Assembly: GCF_000424625.1 (NCBI RefSeq)
Contig: NZ_AUKG01000001.1
Location: 2,046,001 to 2,110,000 of the forward strand
Length of the DNA: 64,000 nt
Reading direction: 5' to 3'
Origin: Conexibacter woesei Iso977N
GTDB lineage: Bacteria > Actinomycetota > Thermoleophilia > Solirubrobacterales > Solirubrobacteraceae
Part shown: positions 43,498 to 51,744 of the stretch, piece by piece
Layout of the letters: every line of letters starts with the position of its first letter
Numbering within the stretch: the first letter of the stretch is position 1
Notes under the pieces: generated by a model
Seen by the model: the letters and a program-made list of their open reading frames with translations, nothing else
What the model was told of the DNA's origin: nothing
Database searches by the model: none
Made by a program: the position numbers and the translations under genes

Positions 43498-43604
43498 GAG
43501 ACGTAGATCGCGGCGGCGACGAAGGTCAGGCCGAACATGACGAGGCACACCGCGCCGGCGATCAGGCCGGTGCGCACGTTCTTGCGGGCGAGGTTGCGGT
43601 CCAT
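43494..43604 (-). CDS. 36-residue single-span membrane peptide of the second cox locus
   Basis: The frame reads MDRNLARKNVRTGLIAGAVC and continues LVMFGLTFVAAAIYVS: a basic, polar 11-residue head and one membrane helix. Its stop overlaps the ATG of the 80-aa subunit by 4 nt and its start lies 26 nt after ctaB. The coupling argues that it is a real gene. It is probably a tiny oxidase subunit or assembly factor. Confidence 0.68.
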   Translation of the reverse strand: MDRNLARKNVRTGLIAGAVCLVMFGLTFVAAAIYVS

Positions 43605-43630
43605 ACGGGTCTTGATTCTCCCAGACGGGG

Positions 43631-44560
43631 CTACAGCTTGACGTCCGCCACCATCGACGCGAACAGCAGCGCGAGGTAGAGGAGCGAGAACAGGTACAGG
43701 CGCAGCGCGGCCTTGCGCGTGGCCTGCTTGTACAGGTTGATCGCGAGCGCGATGAAGGTGATGCCCAGGAGGGCGGAGGCGACGACGTACAGCGCGCCCA
43801 GCCCGCCGCCGCCGCAGAACGGCAGCTGCGACACGGCGTACAGCAGGACGCTGTAGAGCAGGATCTGCAGGCGCGTCTCGCGCTCGCCGCGGACGACCGG
43901 CAGCATCGGCACGCCGACCTTCGCGTACTCGTCCTTCATCAGGATCGACAGCGCCCAGAAGTGCGCCGGGGTCCAGAAGAAGACGATCGCGAAGAGGTAG
44001 ATCGGCAGCCCGGTCAGCCCGCCGGTCACGGCGGCCCAGCCGACCAGCGGCGGCACGGCACCCGCGGCGCCGCCCCACACGATGTTCTGCCACGTGCGGC
44101 GCTTCAGCCACACCGTGTACATCAGCGTGTAGCCGAGGAAGCCGGAGAACGACAGCGCGCCGGCCAGGACGTTGGACGTCCACCACAGCCAGAGGAACCC
44201 GGCGATGCCCAGCGCGATCCCGAACCACAGCGCGACGGCCGGCTTCAGACGGCCCGACGGGATCGGGCGCGTCGCGGTGCGCGCCATCTGCGCGTCGATG
44301 TCGCGGTCGTACCAGTGGTTGACCGCGCCCGCGCCGCCCGCGCTCAGGTAGCCGCCGATGCACGTCGCGACGATCAGCTCGATCGACGGCGAGCCCGCCA
44401 CCAACATGGTGGTGACGGTCGTCAGCAGCAGCAGCGACTGGACCTTCGGCTTGGTCAGCGCGACGAGGTCGGCGACCAGCTGGAAGTTGCGCGAACGCGC
44501 GGCCGGCAGGGCGGAAGCCGCTGCCGGCGCGTTCGCGGTGGATGCGCGGGATGCCTCCAT
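43631..44560 (-). CDS. ctaB: Protohaem IX farnesyltransferase (haem O synthase)
   Basis: 309 residues of the UbiA prenyltransferase superfamily, about nine membrane helices. The first Asp-rich motif is VNHWYDRDIDAQMARTATRPIPSGR (about residues 80-104), the second is MKDEYAKVGVPMLPVVRG (about 209-226). It converts haem B to haem O, needed for the a-type haems of both neighbouring oxidases. It has its own TAGGCT hexamer 11 nt upstream of the ATG. Confidence 0.95.
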   Translation of the reverse strand: MEASRASTANAPAAASALPAARSRNFQLVADLVALTKPKVQSLLLLTTVTTMLVAGSPSIELIVATCIGGYLSAGGAGAVNHWYDRDIDAQMARTATRPIPSGRLKPAVALWFGIALGIAGFLWLWWTSNVLAGALSFSGFLGYTLMYTVWLKRRTWQNIVWGGAAGAVPPLVGWAAVTGGLTGLPIYLFAIVFFWTPAHFWALSILMKDEYAKVGVPMLPVVRGERETRLQILLYSVLLYAVSQLPFCGGGGLGALYVVASALLGITFIALAINLYKQATRKAALRLYLFSLLYLALLFASMVADVKL

Positions 44561-44571
44561 GGCGATTGGCG

Positions 44572-44577
44572 AGCCTA
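44572..44577 (-). promoter_or_regulatory. Leaderless-type -10 element (TAGGCT) for ctaB
   Basis: On the minus strand TAGGCT ends 11 nt before the ctaB ATG, inside the 27-nt gap after coxA2. Confidence 0.45.
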
Positions 44578-44587
44578 CCGCGGCGGG

Positions 44588-46318
44588 CTAGTGCCCGTCG
44601 CCGGCGATCCGGCCCGCCTCCATCGCGGTCATGTACGCCGGCTCGGCCGCACCCGTCTGGGCGATGACCTGGCGGCGGATGTCCTTCATCGGCTCGACCG
44701 AGCGGATGCGCGGCACGGAGTCGAAGTTGTTGACCGGCGGCGGCGACTGCGTGAACCACTCCAGCGTGTTCGCCTTCCACGGGTCCGGACCGGCGACCGC
44801 GCCGTGCTTGAGCGACCTGAGCACGTTGATCAGCGTCAGCAGGATGCCGAAGCCGAGGATGAACGCGCCGATCGTCGAGATCAGGTTCAGGATCGCCAGG
44901 TCGCGGATGTCCGGGTACTCGTAGATCCGTCGCGGCATGCCCTCCATGCCGGCCGAGTGCTGGACCAGGAAGGTCACGTGGAAGCCGACGAGCATGAACC
45001 AGAAGGACGCCTTGCCCAGCGGCTCGCTCATCAGGCGCCCGGTCATCTTCGGGAACCAGTAGTAGAGGCCGGCGAAGATCGTGAAGACCGCGCCGCCCAT
45101 CAGCACGTAGTGGAAGTGCGCGACGACGAAGTACGTGTCCTGCATCTGCCAGTCGATCGGGAAGACCGCGACGAAGATGCCGGTGATGCCGCCGATCACG
45201 AACGTCCCGATGAAGCCGATGCAGAACAGCATCGCGGTGGTGAAGGTGATCGTCCCTCGCCAGAGGGTCGCGATCCAGTTGAAGATCTTCACGCCCGTCG
45301 GGACGGCGATGAGGAAGGAGCTCATCATGAAGAAGATCAGGACCAGCGACGGGCTCGGCGTCGTGAACATGTGGTGCGCCCAGACCAGCAGGCCCAGGAA
45401 CGCGATCACGAGCGTCGCGGCGGCGATCGCCTTGTAGCCGAAGATCGGCTTGCGGGCGAAGACCGGCAGGACCTCGGAGACGATGCCGAAGCCCGGCAGC
45501 ACCATGATGTACACCTCGGGGTGCCCGAAGAACCAGAAGAGGTGCTGCCACAGCAGTGGCGAGCCTCCCTCTGACGCGTCGTAGAAGTGCGTCCCGAAGT
45601 GGCGGTCGGTGAGCAGCAGCGTGACCGCGGCGGCGATGACCGGCAGGGCGAGGATCAGCAGGACCGCGTAGGTCAGGATCGCCCAGACGAACAGCGGCAG
45701 GCGGCCCCAGCCCATGCCGGGCGCGCGCATGTTCGCGATCGTCGCGTAGAAGTTGATCGCGCCGACCAGCGAGCTCAGGCCCGTGAGGTGGATCAGGAAG
45801 ATCCAGGCGTCGACGCCGCCCGAGGGCAGGAACTTCGTGTCGCTCAGCGGCGAGTAGCACGTCCACCCGCACTCCGGCGGGGAGAAGAAGATCGAGGCGT
45901 AGAACACCACGCCGCCGGCGGCCAGGAGCCAGAACGACAGCGCGTTGAGCTTCGGGAACGCCATGTCGCGCGCGCCGATCATCAGCGGCACGAAGTAGTT
46001 GCCGAACCCGGCCATGACCGGCACGACGAACAGGAAGATCATCGTCGTCCCGTGCATCGTGAACAGCTCGTTGTACGTCTGCGGCGTCAGCAGGTCGTTG
46101 TTCGGGACCGCGAGCTGCAGACGGATCAGCAGCGCCTCGATCCCGCCCAGGATGAAGAAGCCGAACGTCAGGACCAAGTACATGATCCCGATGCGCTTGT
46201 GGTCGGTCGTGGTGACCCACGAGGTCCAACCGGTCGCGGGCTTGTCGACCCTGCGAGCGGCGACCTGGGGGATCGGCGTCGCGGTGGCGGTTGTGGGTGC
46301 TTCGACGGTGGCGGCCAT
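44588..46318 (-). CDS. ctaD: Cytochrome c oxidase subunit I, A1-type
   Basis: 576 residues, 12 helices after a 35-residue cytosolic head. FTMHGTTMIFLF holds a haem a ligand. The active-site motif WFFGHPEVYIMVLPG retains the D-channel glutamate, marking the A1 type. WAHHMFTTP gives the Cu-B histidines, the K-channel Lys region is in TGVKIFNWIATLW, and HFHYVLMGG supplies the haem a3/a ligands. The C-terminus extends about 60 residues on the cytosolic side. It lies 22 nt after coxB2. Confidence 0.95.
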   Translation of the reverse strand: MAATVEAPTTATATPIPQVAARRVDKPATGWTSWVTTTDHKRIGIMYLVLTFGFFILGGIEALLIRLQLAVPNNDLLTPQTYNELFTMHGTTMIFLFVVPVMAGFGNYFVPLMIGARDMAFPKLNALSFWLLAAGGVVFYASIFFSPPECGWTCYSPLSDTKFLPSGGVDAWIFLIHLTGLSSLVGAINFYATIANMRAPGMGWGRLPLFVWAILTYAVLLILALPVIAAAVTLLLTDRHFGTHFYDASEGGSPLLWQHLFWFFGHPEVYIMVLPGFGIVSEVLPVFARKPIFGYKAIAAATLVIAFLGLLVWAHHMFTTPSPSLVLIFFMMSSFLIAVPTGVKIFNWIATLWRGTITFTTAMLFCIGFIGTFVIGGITGIFVAVFPIDWQMQDTYFVVAHFHYVLMGGAVFTIFAGLYYWFPKMTGRLMSEPLGKASFWFMLVGFHVTFLVQHSAGMEGMPRRIYEYPDIRDLAILNLISTIGAFILGFGILLTLINVLRSLKHGAVAGPDPWKANTLEWFTQSPPPVNNFDSVPRIRSVEPMKDIRRQVIAQTGAAEPAYMTAMEAGRIAGDGH

Positions 46319-46340
46319 CAGGTGTGTCAGGTCCTCGGGA

Positions 46341-47234
46341 CTACGGGTTGGTGGAGCCGGCGGGCTGGCTGTTGGCGGTCGAACCCTCGAGCTGCTGGCG
46401 CTGCTTCGCGCCGGCCTGCTCTGCAGCCTTGATGTTGGCCTTCTGCTGGTTCAGCCATTGCGTGTACTGCTCCGGCGTGACGGCCTTGACCCGCGCGGTC
46501 ATGTTCGCGTGGTTGCGGCCGCACAGCTCGGCGCACTGGCCGTAGAAGGTGTGCCCGGCGAGCTTGCCCGGGATCTTGAACCAGGTGTGGTTCGTGTAGC
46601 CCGGGATCGCGTCGAACTTGCCGCCGAGCTCCGGGATCCACCAGGAGTGTGCGACGTCCTGCGCGACGATGTCGAGCGTGACCGTGGTGTCGGTCGGGAC
46701 GACCATCTCCTCGTAGGAGAACGGCGCGCCCAGGTTCTTGCCCGACTTGTCGGTGCAGCTCTCCTGGTAGGTGTAGCGCCAGATGTACTGCTGGCCGTTG
46801 ACGCAGATGTTCAGCGACTTGCCGTTCGGCGGGAGGCGGCGGCTCGTGTCCGCCAGCTGCAGGCCGTTGGCGCTGGAGTCCGGCGGGTTGCGGATCCCGT
46901 CGAGCTTGATGAACGTGACGCACGCGAGGACCACGAGGATCAGCGCCGCGCCGAGCGTCCAGCCGACCTCGAGCCGCGTGTTGCCGCGGATCTGGGCCGG
47001 GATCGCGCCCTTGCGCGCCTTGAACTTGAAGACGGTGTAGAGCAGCACGCCCTCGACGCCCACGAACACGACGATCGCGACGGCGAAGACGAACCAGTAG
47101 AGCGTGTTGATCCCGTCGGCGTTCGGCGAACCGCCGTGTTCCGGGGACAGCAGCCCGGCGGACGCGACCGGCGCCAAAAGGAGCGCTCCGGCGACGACGG
47201 CGAGGAGGGTGAGAGTGAAACGGCGCGAAGTCAT
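46341..47234 (-). CDS. ctaC: Cytochrome c oxidase subunit II (no fused cytochrome c)
   Basis: 297 residues. A cleavable signal (MTSRRFTLTLLAVVAGALLLAPVASA) is followed by two membrane helices (about 45-68 and 85-107) and the cupredoxin domain with Cu-A ligands GQCAELCGRNHANM. The C-terminal tail is Gln/Ala/Ser-rich and carries no CxxCH. The ATG at 47234 gives a proper signal peptide. The frame extends to an ATG at 47282, and TTG 47261 lies 10 nt after TAGAAT, so the start is not settled. Confidence 0.9.
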   Translation of the reverse strand: MTSRRFTLTLLAVVAGALLLAPVASAGLLSPEHGGSPNADGINTLYWFVFAVAIVVFVGVEGVLLYTVFKFKARKGAIPAQIRGNTRLEVGWTLGAALILVVLACVTFIKLDGIRNPPDSSANGLQLADTSRRLPPNGKSLNICVNGQQYIWRYTYQESCTDKSGKNLGAPFSYEEMVVPTDTTVTLDIVAQDVAHSWWIPELGGKFDAIPGYTNHTWFKIPGKLAGHTFYGQCAELCGRNHANMTARVKAVTPEQYTQWLNQQKANIKAAEQAGAKQRQQLEGSTANSQPAGSTNP

Positions 47235-47271
47235 GAGGTTGCGAAGACGAGAGGTGTCCAAGGCGGCGCGG

Positions 47272-47277
47272 ATTCTA
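47272..47277 (-). promoter_or_regulatory. Possible -10 element (TAGAAT) for the second cox operon
   Basis: On the minus strand TAGAAT lies 10 nt before TTG 47261 and about 37 nt before ATG 47234, so it would give either a leaderless TTG start or a short leader. Confidence 0.35.
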
Positions 47278-47375
47278 TTCATGAACGGGTGTCCGACGAC
47301 CGCTCGCTACCCAGGCTGGGCATCGGCGGACTCGGTTCGGGAGCGTACGGAGGCGCCCGGTCGGGTGCCGGACCG

Positions 47376-48179
47376 TCAGTTGCCCTTGAACTTGGCGGGG
47401 CGCTTCTGCAGGAACGCCATGACGCCCTCGACGAAGTCGTCGCTGTGGGCCATGTCGTTCTGGACGGTCGCCTCGAGCTCCAGCTGGTCGTCCATGCGGG
47501 CATACAGCCACGCGTTGAGCTGGCGCTTGACGCCCGCGTAGGCGGCGGTCGCGCCGCTCGCGAGGCGGTCCATCAGCGCGTCGACCTCGCCCTGGAAGGC
47601 GTCGTCGGGGACCGACTTGTTGATCAGGCCCCACTCGGCGGCCTGGGGCGCGTGGATGCGCTCGCCGAGCATCGCCATCTCGATCGCGCGCGTGAACCCG
47701 ACGCGCTCGGGGACGAACAGCGACGAGCCGCCGTCGGGCGCCAGGCCGATGTTCACGAAGGCCAGCAGGAAGTAGGCGGACTCCTTGGCGACCACGAGGT
47801 CGGCGCAGAGGGCGAGGGACAACCCGATCCCAACAGCGGGGCCGTTGACGGCGGCGACGACGGGCTTGGGCATCGTGCGCAGGCCGGTGATGATCGGGTG
47901 GTAGCGCTCGGTCAGCGCCCTGTAGACGTCGGGGCGCCCGGCGGGCGTCTGCTCGTCGGAGATGTCCTTGAGGTCGGCGCCCGACGAGAACCCGCGCCCC
48001 GCGCCGGTGATGCAGACCGCGCGCACGTCGTCGTCGGCCGCGACCTCCTCGACCGCCGCCCGCAGGTCGAGCCCGAACTGCTTGTTCCAGGCGTTCATCG
48101 TCTCGGGGCGCGACAGCTCGATCGTGGCCGCGCCGCCGCGCCGGTGGATCGTGACGGTCTCCAGCTGGGTTGAGCTCAT
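47376..48179 (-). CDS. Crotonase-fold enoyl-CoA isomerase/hydratase (PaaG-like)
   Basis: 267 residues: ATIELSRPETMNAWNKQF, oxyanion segment GRGFSSGADLKDI, and AAVNGPAVGIGLSLALCADLVVA. At the usual first catalytic Glu the sequence reads FLLAFVNIGLAPDGGSS, with no Glu but an Asp in PDGG, the pattern of PaaG-type isomerases. A second acidic candidate is in RAIEMAMLGE. So isomerase activity is more likely than hydration. ATG 48179 is chosen because TAGGAT lies 7 nt upstream; the open frame continues much further. Confidence 0.85.
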   Translation of the reverse strand: MSSTQLETVTIHRRGGAATIELSRPETMNAWNKQFGLDLRAAVEEVAADDDVRAVCITGAGRGFSSGADLKDISDEQTPAGRPDVYRALTERYHPIITGLRTMPKPVVAAVNGPAVGIGLSLALCADLVVAKESAYFLLAFVNIGLAPDGGSSLFVPERVGFTRAIEMAMLGERIHAPQAAEWGLINKSVPDDAFQGEVDALMDRLASGATAAYAGVKRQLNAWLYARMDDQLELEATVQNDMAHSDDFVEGVMAFLQKRPAKFKGN

Positions 48180-48186
48180 GGGCGGC

Positions 48187-48192
48187 ATCCTA
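48187..48192 (-). promoter_or_regulatory. Leaderless -10 element (TAGGAT) for the PaaG-like gene
   Basis: On the minus strand TAGGAT is 7 nt before ATG 48179; it removes about 51 codons from the longest possible frame. Confidence 0.55.
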
Positions 48193-48250
48193 TGTCTCCT
48201 GGCTGGCTGGCCAGTCCGTTCTGCGCATGATCGTCTGGGTTCCTGCGCAG

Positions 48251-48256
48251 TACCGT
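48251..48256 (+). promoter_or_regulatory. Leaderless -10 element (TACCGT) for the amidotransferase-like gene
   Basis: TACCGT lies 8 nt before ATG 48265, divergent from the PaaG-like promoter 59 nt away. Confidence 0.5.
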
Positions 48257-48264
48257 GACGAAAC

Positions 48265-49059
48265 ATGGCCGGACGACCTGTGATCGGACTCTGCGCGGCC
48301 GTCGAGCGCGCGCACTGGGGTGTGTGGGACACGCCCGCACATCTGCTGCCGCGCGAGTACGCCGACGCCGTCCAGCGCGCGGGCGGGATCGCGCTGCTGC
48401 TGCCGCCCGACCCGGCGGCGACGGAGGATCCCTCCGAGTTGTTGGGGTTGTTGGACGGGCTGATCCTCGCGGGCGGCTCCGACGTCGACCCGGACTCCTA
48501 CGGCGCGGCGCGCCATCCGGAGACCATCAACACCAACAAGGCACGCGACGACTTCGAGGTCGCGCTCGCGCAGGCGGCGATCGCGCGCGACATGCCGTTC
48601 CTGGGCATCTGCCGCGGCATGCAGGTGCTGAACGTCGCGCGCGGCGGGACGTTGTTGCAGCACTTGCCGGAGTCCCACGGCCACGAGAACCACCGCCGCA
48701 ACCCCGGGACGTTCGACGGCAACGACCACCCGGTCCGGCTGGCGGGCGGCTCGCTGGCCGCGCGCGCCGCCGGCGAGGAGCTCCACCGCACGCTGAGCCA
48801 CCACCACCAGGCGGTCGACCGCGTCGGCTCAGGGTTGGTGGTGACCGGGACCGCGGAGGAGGACGACCTCGTCGAGGCGATCGAGCTGCCCGACCGCCGC
48901 TTCGTGCTCGGCGTCCAGTGGCACCCGGAGGCCGACGAGACCTCGCGCCTGGTCGCCGCGCTGGTCGGCGACGCCCGCGACTACGGCGAACGCTCGCCCA
49001 AGGGGCGAGGTTCGCTCGCGGGTGTTCGCCCAGAGGGCGAAACCCGCCTCGCCGGCTAG
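48265..49059 (+). CDS. Class I glutamine amidotransferase-like hydrolase (PuuD family)
   Basis: 264 residues. The nucleophile elbow is FLGICRGMQVLNV (Cys near 114), and the His-x-Glu pair is in GVQWHPEADET (near 215). LILAGGSDVDPDSYG near 70 is typical of gamma-glutamyl-gamma-aminobutyrate hydrolases. It hydrolyses gamma-glutamyl amides in characterised relatives. The last 20 residues (SPKGRGSLAGVRPEGETR) are encoded by small hairpin-forming sequences. One base separates its stop from the convergent cyclotransferase gene. Confidence 0.87.
   Translation: MAGRPVIGLCAAVERAHWGVWDTPAHLLPREYADAVQRAGGIALLLPPDPAATEDPSELLGLLDGLILAGGSDVDPDSYGAARHPETINTNKARDDFEVALAQAAIARDMPFLGICRGMQVLNVARGGTLLQHLPESHGHENHRRNPGTFDGNDHPVRLAGGSLAARAAGEELHRTLSHHHQAVDRVGSGLVVTGTAEEDDLVEAIELPDRRFVLGVQWHPEADETSRLVAALVGDARDYGERSPKGRGSLAGVRPEGETRLAG
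49025..49041. terminator. Small hairpin at the 3' end of the PuuD-like gene
   Basis: TTCGCCC and GGGCGAA pair around AGA within the last codons. It may serve as a terminator for both convergent genes, which have essentially no intergenic space. Confidence 0.35.
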
Positions 49060-49060
49060 C

Positions 49061-49588
49061 TCAGAGATCGACGCGCGCCAGCTCGGCGAGCGGGAACGGC
49101 GGCGCCTCGGTCGTCGCGCGGTAGCGCTCCAGCGCGTCCGGGCCGAGCTGCGCGTAGGCGCGCTCGACGCTGTCGGCATAGGCGCGCTGGATGACTACGG
49201 TGACGGAGCCGTCGCGGCCGGCGGTGACCCGCGCGCGTCCGGGCGCCCGCCCGACGTAGGTGTAGGTCTTGCCGTCGGGCCGCGGTTCGACGGCGGCGGT
49301 CACGTCGATGCGCTCGTACTGGCGCTCGCGGGCGTCGAGGAGGGCGAGGTCGGGCGCGGCGATCAGCGCGCCGTCGATCACGGCGTCCGGGTCCTCGGCG
49401 AGGTCCAGGAAGGCGACGGCGACCGCCGGCCGCGTGCCCTCGGGGTTCTCATACACCTTGTAGCCGGGCGTCGCGACCGTGTTGTCCATCGCCACACCCC
49501 AGACCCGGCGGAAGCCGCGCAGCCGCGCGGGGACGGCATCCGGCAGCGCGACCAGCGAGCCGTAGCCGAAGACGTACATGTCGCTCAC
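49061..49588 (-). CDS. Gamma-glutamylcyclotransferase-like protein
   Basis: 175 residues. VSDMYVFGYGSLVAL at the N-terminus is the GGCT/AIG2 family substrate loop (YGSL). LRGFRRVWGVAMDN and the acidic residue in DARERQYERIDV (the usual catalytic Glu position) support the fold. Such enzymes release 5-oxoproline from gamma-glutamyl peptides. The GTG overlaps the stop of the membrane glycosyltransferase (GTGA); the alternative ATG is three codons later. The convergent PuuD-like gene also acts on gamma-glutamyl bonds, an intriguing coincidence. Confidence 0.8.
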   Translation of the reverse strand: MSDMYVFGYGSLVALPDAVPARLRGFRRVWGVAMDNTVATPGYKVYENPEGTRPAVAVAFLDLAEDPDAVIDGALIAAPDLALLDARERQYERIDVTAAVEPRPDGKTYTYVGRAPGRARVTAGRDGSVTVVIQRAYADSVERAYAQLGPDALERYRATTEAPPFPLAELARVDL

Positions 49589-51699
49589 CAGATCAGCGAC
49601 AGCGGGCGGCCGCCCGTGTCGTCGCCGCTCAGCGTGACCGACTTGACCGTCGGCGTCGCCGCGCTGCTGCTCCAGGACTGCCTGGCCTGCTGCTGGGTGT
49701 AGCCCTTGGCCACCGTGGTCGTGACGGTCGTGTCGCGGCCCGGCGCGATGGTGTAGGTCTTGCCCCCGAACACGACGTTCTCCGGCACGCGCGAGCCGTG
49801 GTAGGTGACGCTCAGCAGCGCGTCGGAGTCCAGCCACAGCGCGACCGTCATGTCGGCCGCGCAGTCCAGCGGCGCGTCGGCCGGGACGATGTCCGGCGAC
49901 GCCGCGGAGTAGCCCGGCGTCCGCCGCGGGCAGGGCAGGATCACCATCGAGCGCGCCTGGACGGGCTTCGATGGGTCAAGTTCTACAACTCGCCCGGTGT
50001 TCTTGTCCGTGCTGATCCGCGTCTCGTCGCGGAAGCGGATCCGCGCCGACGGGTCGTTGATCAGGAAGCGGTGGGGCAGCGCGCCGCAGCCGGTCCCGGC
50101 GCTGACCGTCCCGGTCGTCGTGAACCTGAACGTGCAGCGCTTGCCCTGGATCGCGCGGCCGAGGATCGGCTGCTCGGGCACGAAGACCTGCGTGACCTGC
50201 TTGTTGAAGTAGTCGACGTCGTCGAACTGCGGCGCGTTCTGGGTGATCGCCAGCAGCGCCAGCGGGCCGGAGGTGTGGTGGTCGACCCACTGCAGGTCGC
50301 TCGGCATCACCGAGCGGAACGACACCTCGGTCTTGTGCATCTGCCACCACGCGGCCTGGCTCTGCAGCAGCAGGACGACCGCGGTCGCGCCGAGGATCAG
50401 CGCGGGGGACCTGCGGTGCAGGCCCGCGAGCGTGATCCCGCCGAGGATCAACCCCACCAACAACAGCGCGGGGCCCGCACCGAGATGGAGGACTTGGTGG
50501 ACGCGGTAGGCGACCGCCCAGCTGGAGCGCTCCTCGCCGATCATCGCGATCGCGGGGCGCGCCACGAGCGTGAGCGTCAGCAGCGCGGTCACCCCGATCG
50601 CGGTGGGCGCGAGCAGCCGCGGCCGCGTCGCGACGACGGTCGCCAGCACGAACGCGATCGGCAGCGCGTAGGTGATGTAGCGCCCGATCGCCCACGGCGC
50701 GCCGCCGTAGCCGGCGAGGAAGAAGCCGGACTGGACGATGGTCGCCAGCGCGACCGGCCAGAAGACCGCCAGCAGCGGGCCGGCGTCGCCGTCGCGCCAG
50801 GCGCGCGGCGACAGCGCGCCCGCGGTGGCGATCAGCGCGGGCGCGAAGCCGGCGGTCGCCACCAGCTCCAGCGCCTGCATGCCGGTGTAGTGCAGGATCC
50901 TGGACGTCCCGGGGCGCCAGCTCCAGATCGAGCCGTAGTCGCCCGCGATGCCGGGGTCGGCCGCGGCGAGGAACAGGACCGCGAGGCCGCCGAGGACCAG
51001 CACGGCGATCGGCCAGCGGTGCGCGTGCAGGCGCGGCGCGCGCGTCTGGGGGTCTCTGAGGACGTCGAGGACCAGCGTCAGTAGGACCGCCGGGATCAGC
51101 ACGGCGAGCTGGATCCGGGCGGCGGTCGCGAGGACGACGAGCAGCAGCGCGACCCACGGCAGGCGCGACGTCGCGCCGCCGCCGCTGCGCCTGAGGCCGA
51201 GCGCGAGCAGGCACAGCGCCCAGGTCGTCAGCGGGAACGCGAGCGCCTCGGTGGCGGTCTCGGCGCTGCTCAGCATCCAGGTGCCGGCGACGCTCAGCGC
51301 GGCGGGGGCGAGCGCGAGCTTCGGGCCGACGCCCTCGGTCTCGCGCGCCAGCATCCAGACCGGGATCACCTGCGAGGTCAGCGCGAGCGTCCCGAGGAGC
51401 TTCGATGCGCGCCACGCGTCGACGGTCGAGTCGAAGATCGCCCACGCGGGCTTGATGAACCAGATGTACAGCCGCGCGGTCTGGGCCAGCGGCTCGCCGC
51501 GCCAGTCGAGCCCGTCGCGCGCGATGTGGGCGTAGCGGAACTCGTCCGGGAACAGGACCGGCAGCGGCGTGCGCAGGGACAGGACGCCGTAGACGACCGC
51601 GGCCAGGAGGTAGAGGCCGGCGATCCAGGTCCACGGCGAGTCCCGCAGCCGGCGCGCGGAAGCGGCGCCCGGCGGCTCGGCGACAGGCACGGAGCTCAT
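49585..51699 (-). CDS. Multi-spanning GT-C type glycosyltransferase-like membrane protein
   Basis: 704 residues: about 11-12 membrane helices in the first 460 residues, then a large soluble C-terminal domain (about 470-704) outside. The first extracytoplasmic loop has LFPDEFRYAHIARDG with the Asp-Glu typical of GT-C polyprenyl-phosphate-sugar transferases. The C-terminal domain contains Cys residues (GKRCTF, TGCGALP, LPCPRRT, DCAADMT) and beta-strand-rich sequence. Donor and acceptor unknown. The ATG is 9 nt after TAGAGT. Confidence 0.78.
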   Translation of the reverse strand: MSSVPVAEPPGAASARRLRDSPWTWIAGLYLLAAVVYGVLSLRTPLPVLFPDEFRYAHIARDGLDWRGEPLAQTARLYIWFIKPAWAIFDSTVDAWRASKLLGTLALTSQVIPVWMLARETEGVGPKLALAPAALSVAGTWMLSSAETATEALAFPLTTWALCLLALGLRRSGGGATSRLPWVALLLVVLATAARIQLAVLIPAVLLTLVLDVLRDPQTRAPRLHAHRWPIAVLVLGGLAVLFLAAADPGIAGDYGSIWSWRPGTSRILHYTGMQALELVATAGFAPALIATAGALSPRAWRDGDAGPLLAVFWPVALATIVQSGFFLAGYGGAPWAIGRYITYALPIAFVLATVVATRPRLLAPTAIGVTALLTLTLVARPAIAMIGEERSSWAVAYRVHQVLHLGAGPALLLVGLILGGITLAGLHRRSPALILGATAVVLLLQSQAAWWQMHKTEVSFRSVMPSDLQWVDHHTSGPLALLAITQNAPQFDDVDYFNKQVTQVFVPEQPILGRAIQGKRCTFRFTTTGTVSAGTGCGALPHRFLINDPSARIRFRDETRISTDKNTGRVVELDPSKPVQARSMVILPCPRRTPGYSAASPDIVPADAPLDCAADMTVALWLDSDALLSVTYHGSRVPENVVFGGKTYTIAPGRDTTVTTTVAKGYTQQQARQSWSSSAATPTVKSVTLSGDDTGGRPLSLIW

Positions 51700-51708
51700 C
51701 GCCGAGAG

Positions 51709-51714
51709 ACTCTA
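51709..51714 (-). promoter_or_regulatory. Leaderless -10 element (TAGAGT) for the GT-C gene
   Basis: On the minus strand TAGAGT ends 9 nt before ATG 51699. Confidence 0.45.
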
Positions 51715-51744
51715 GAGGGCGGTCCCGAAGTCCCCGCTAAATGG

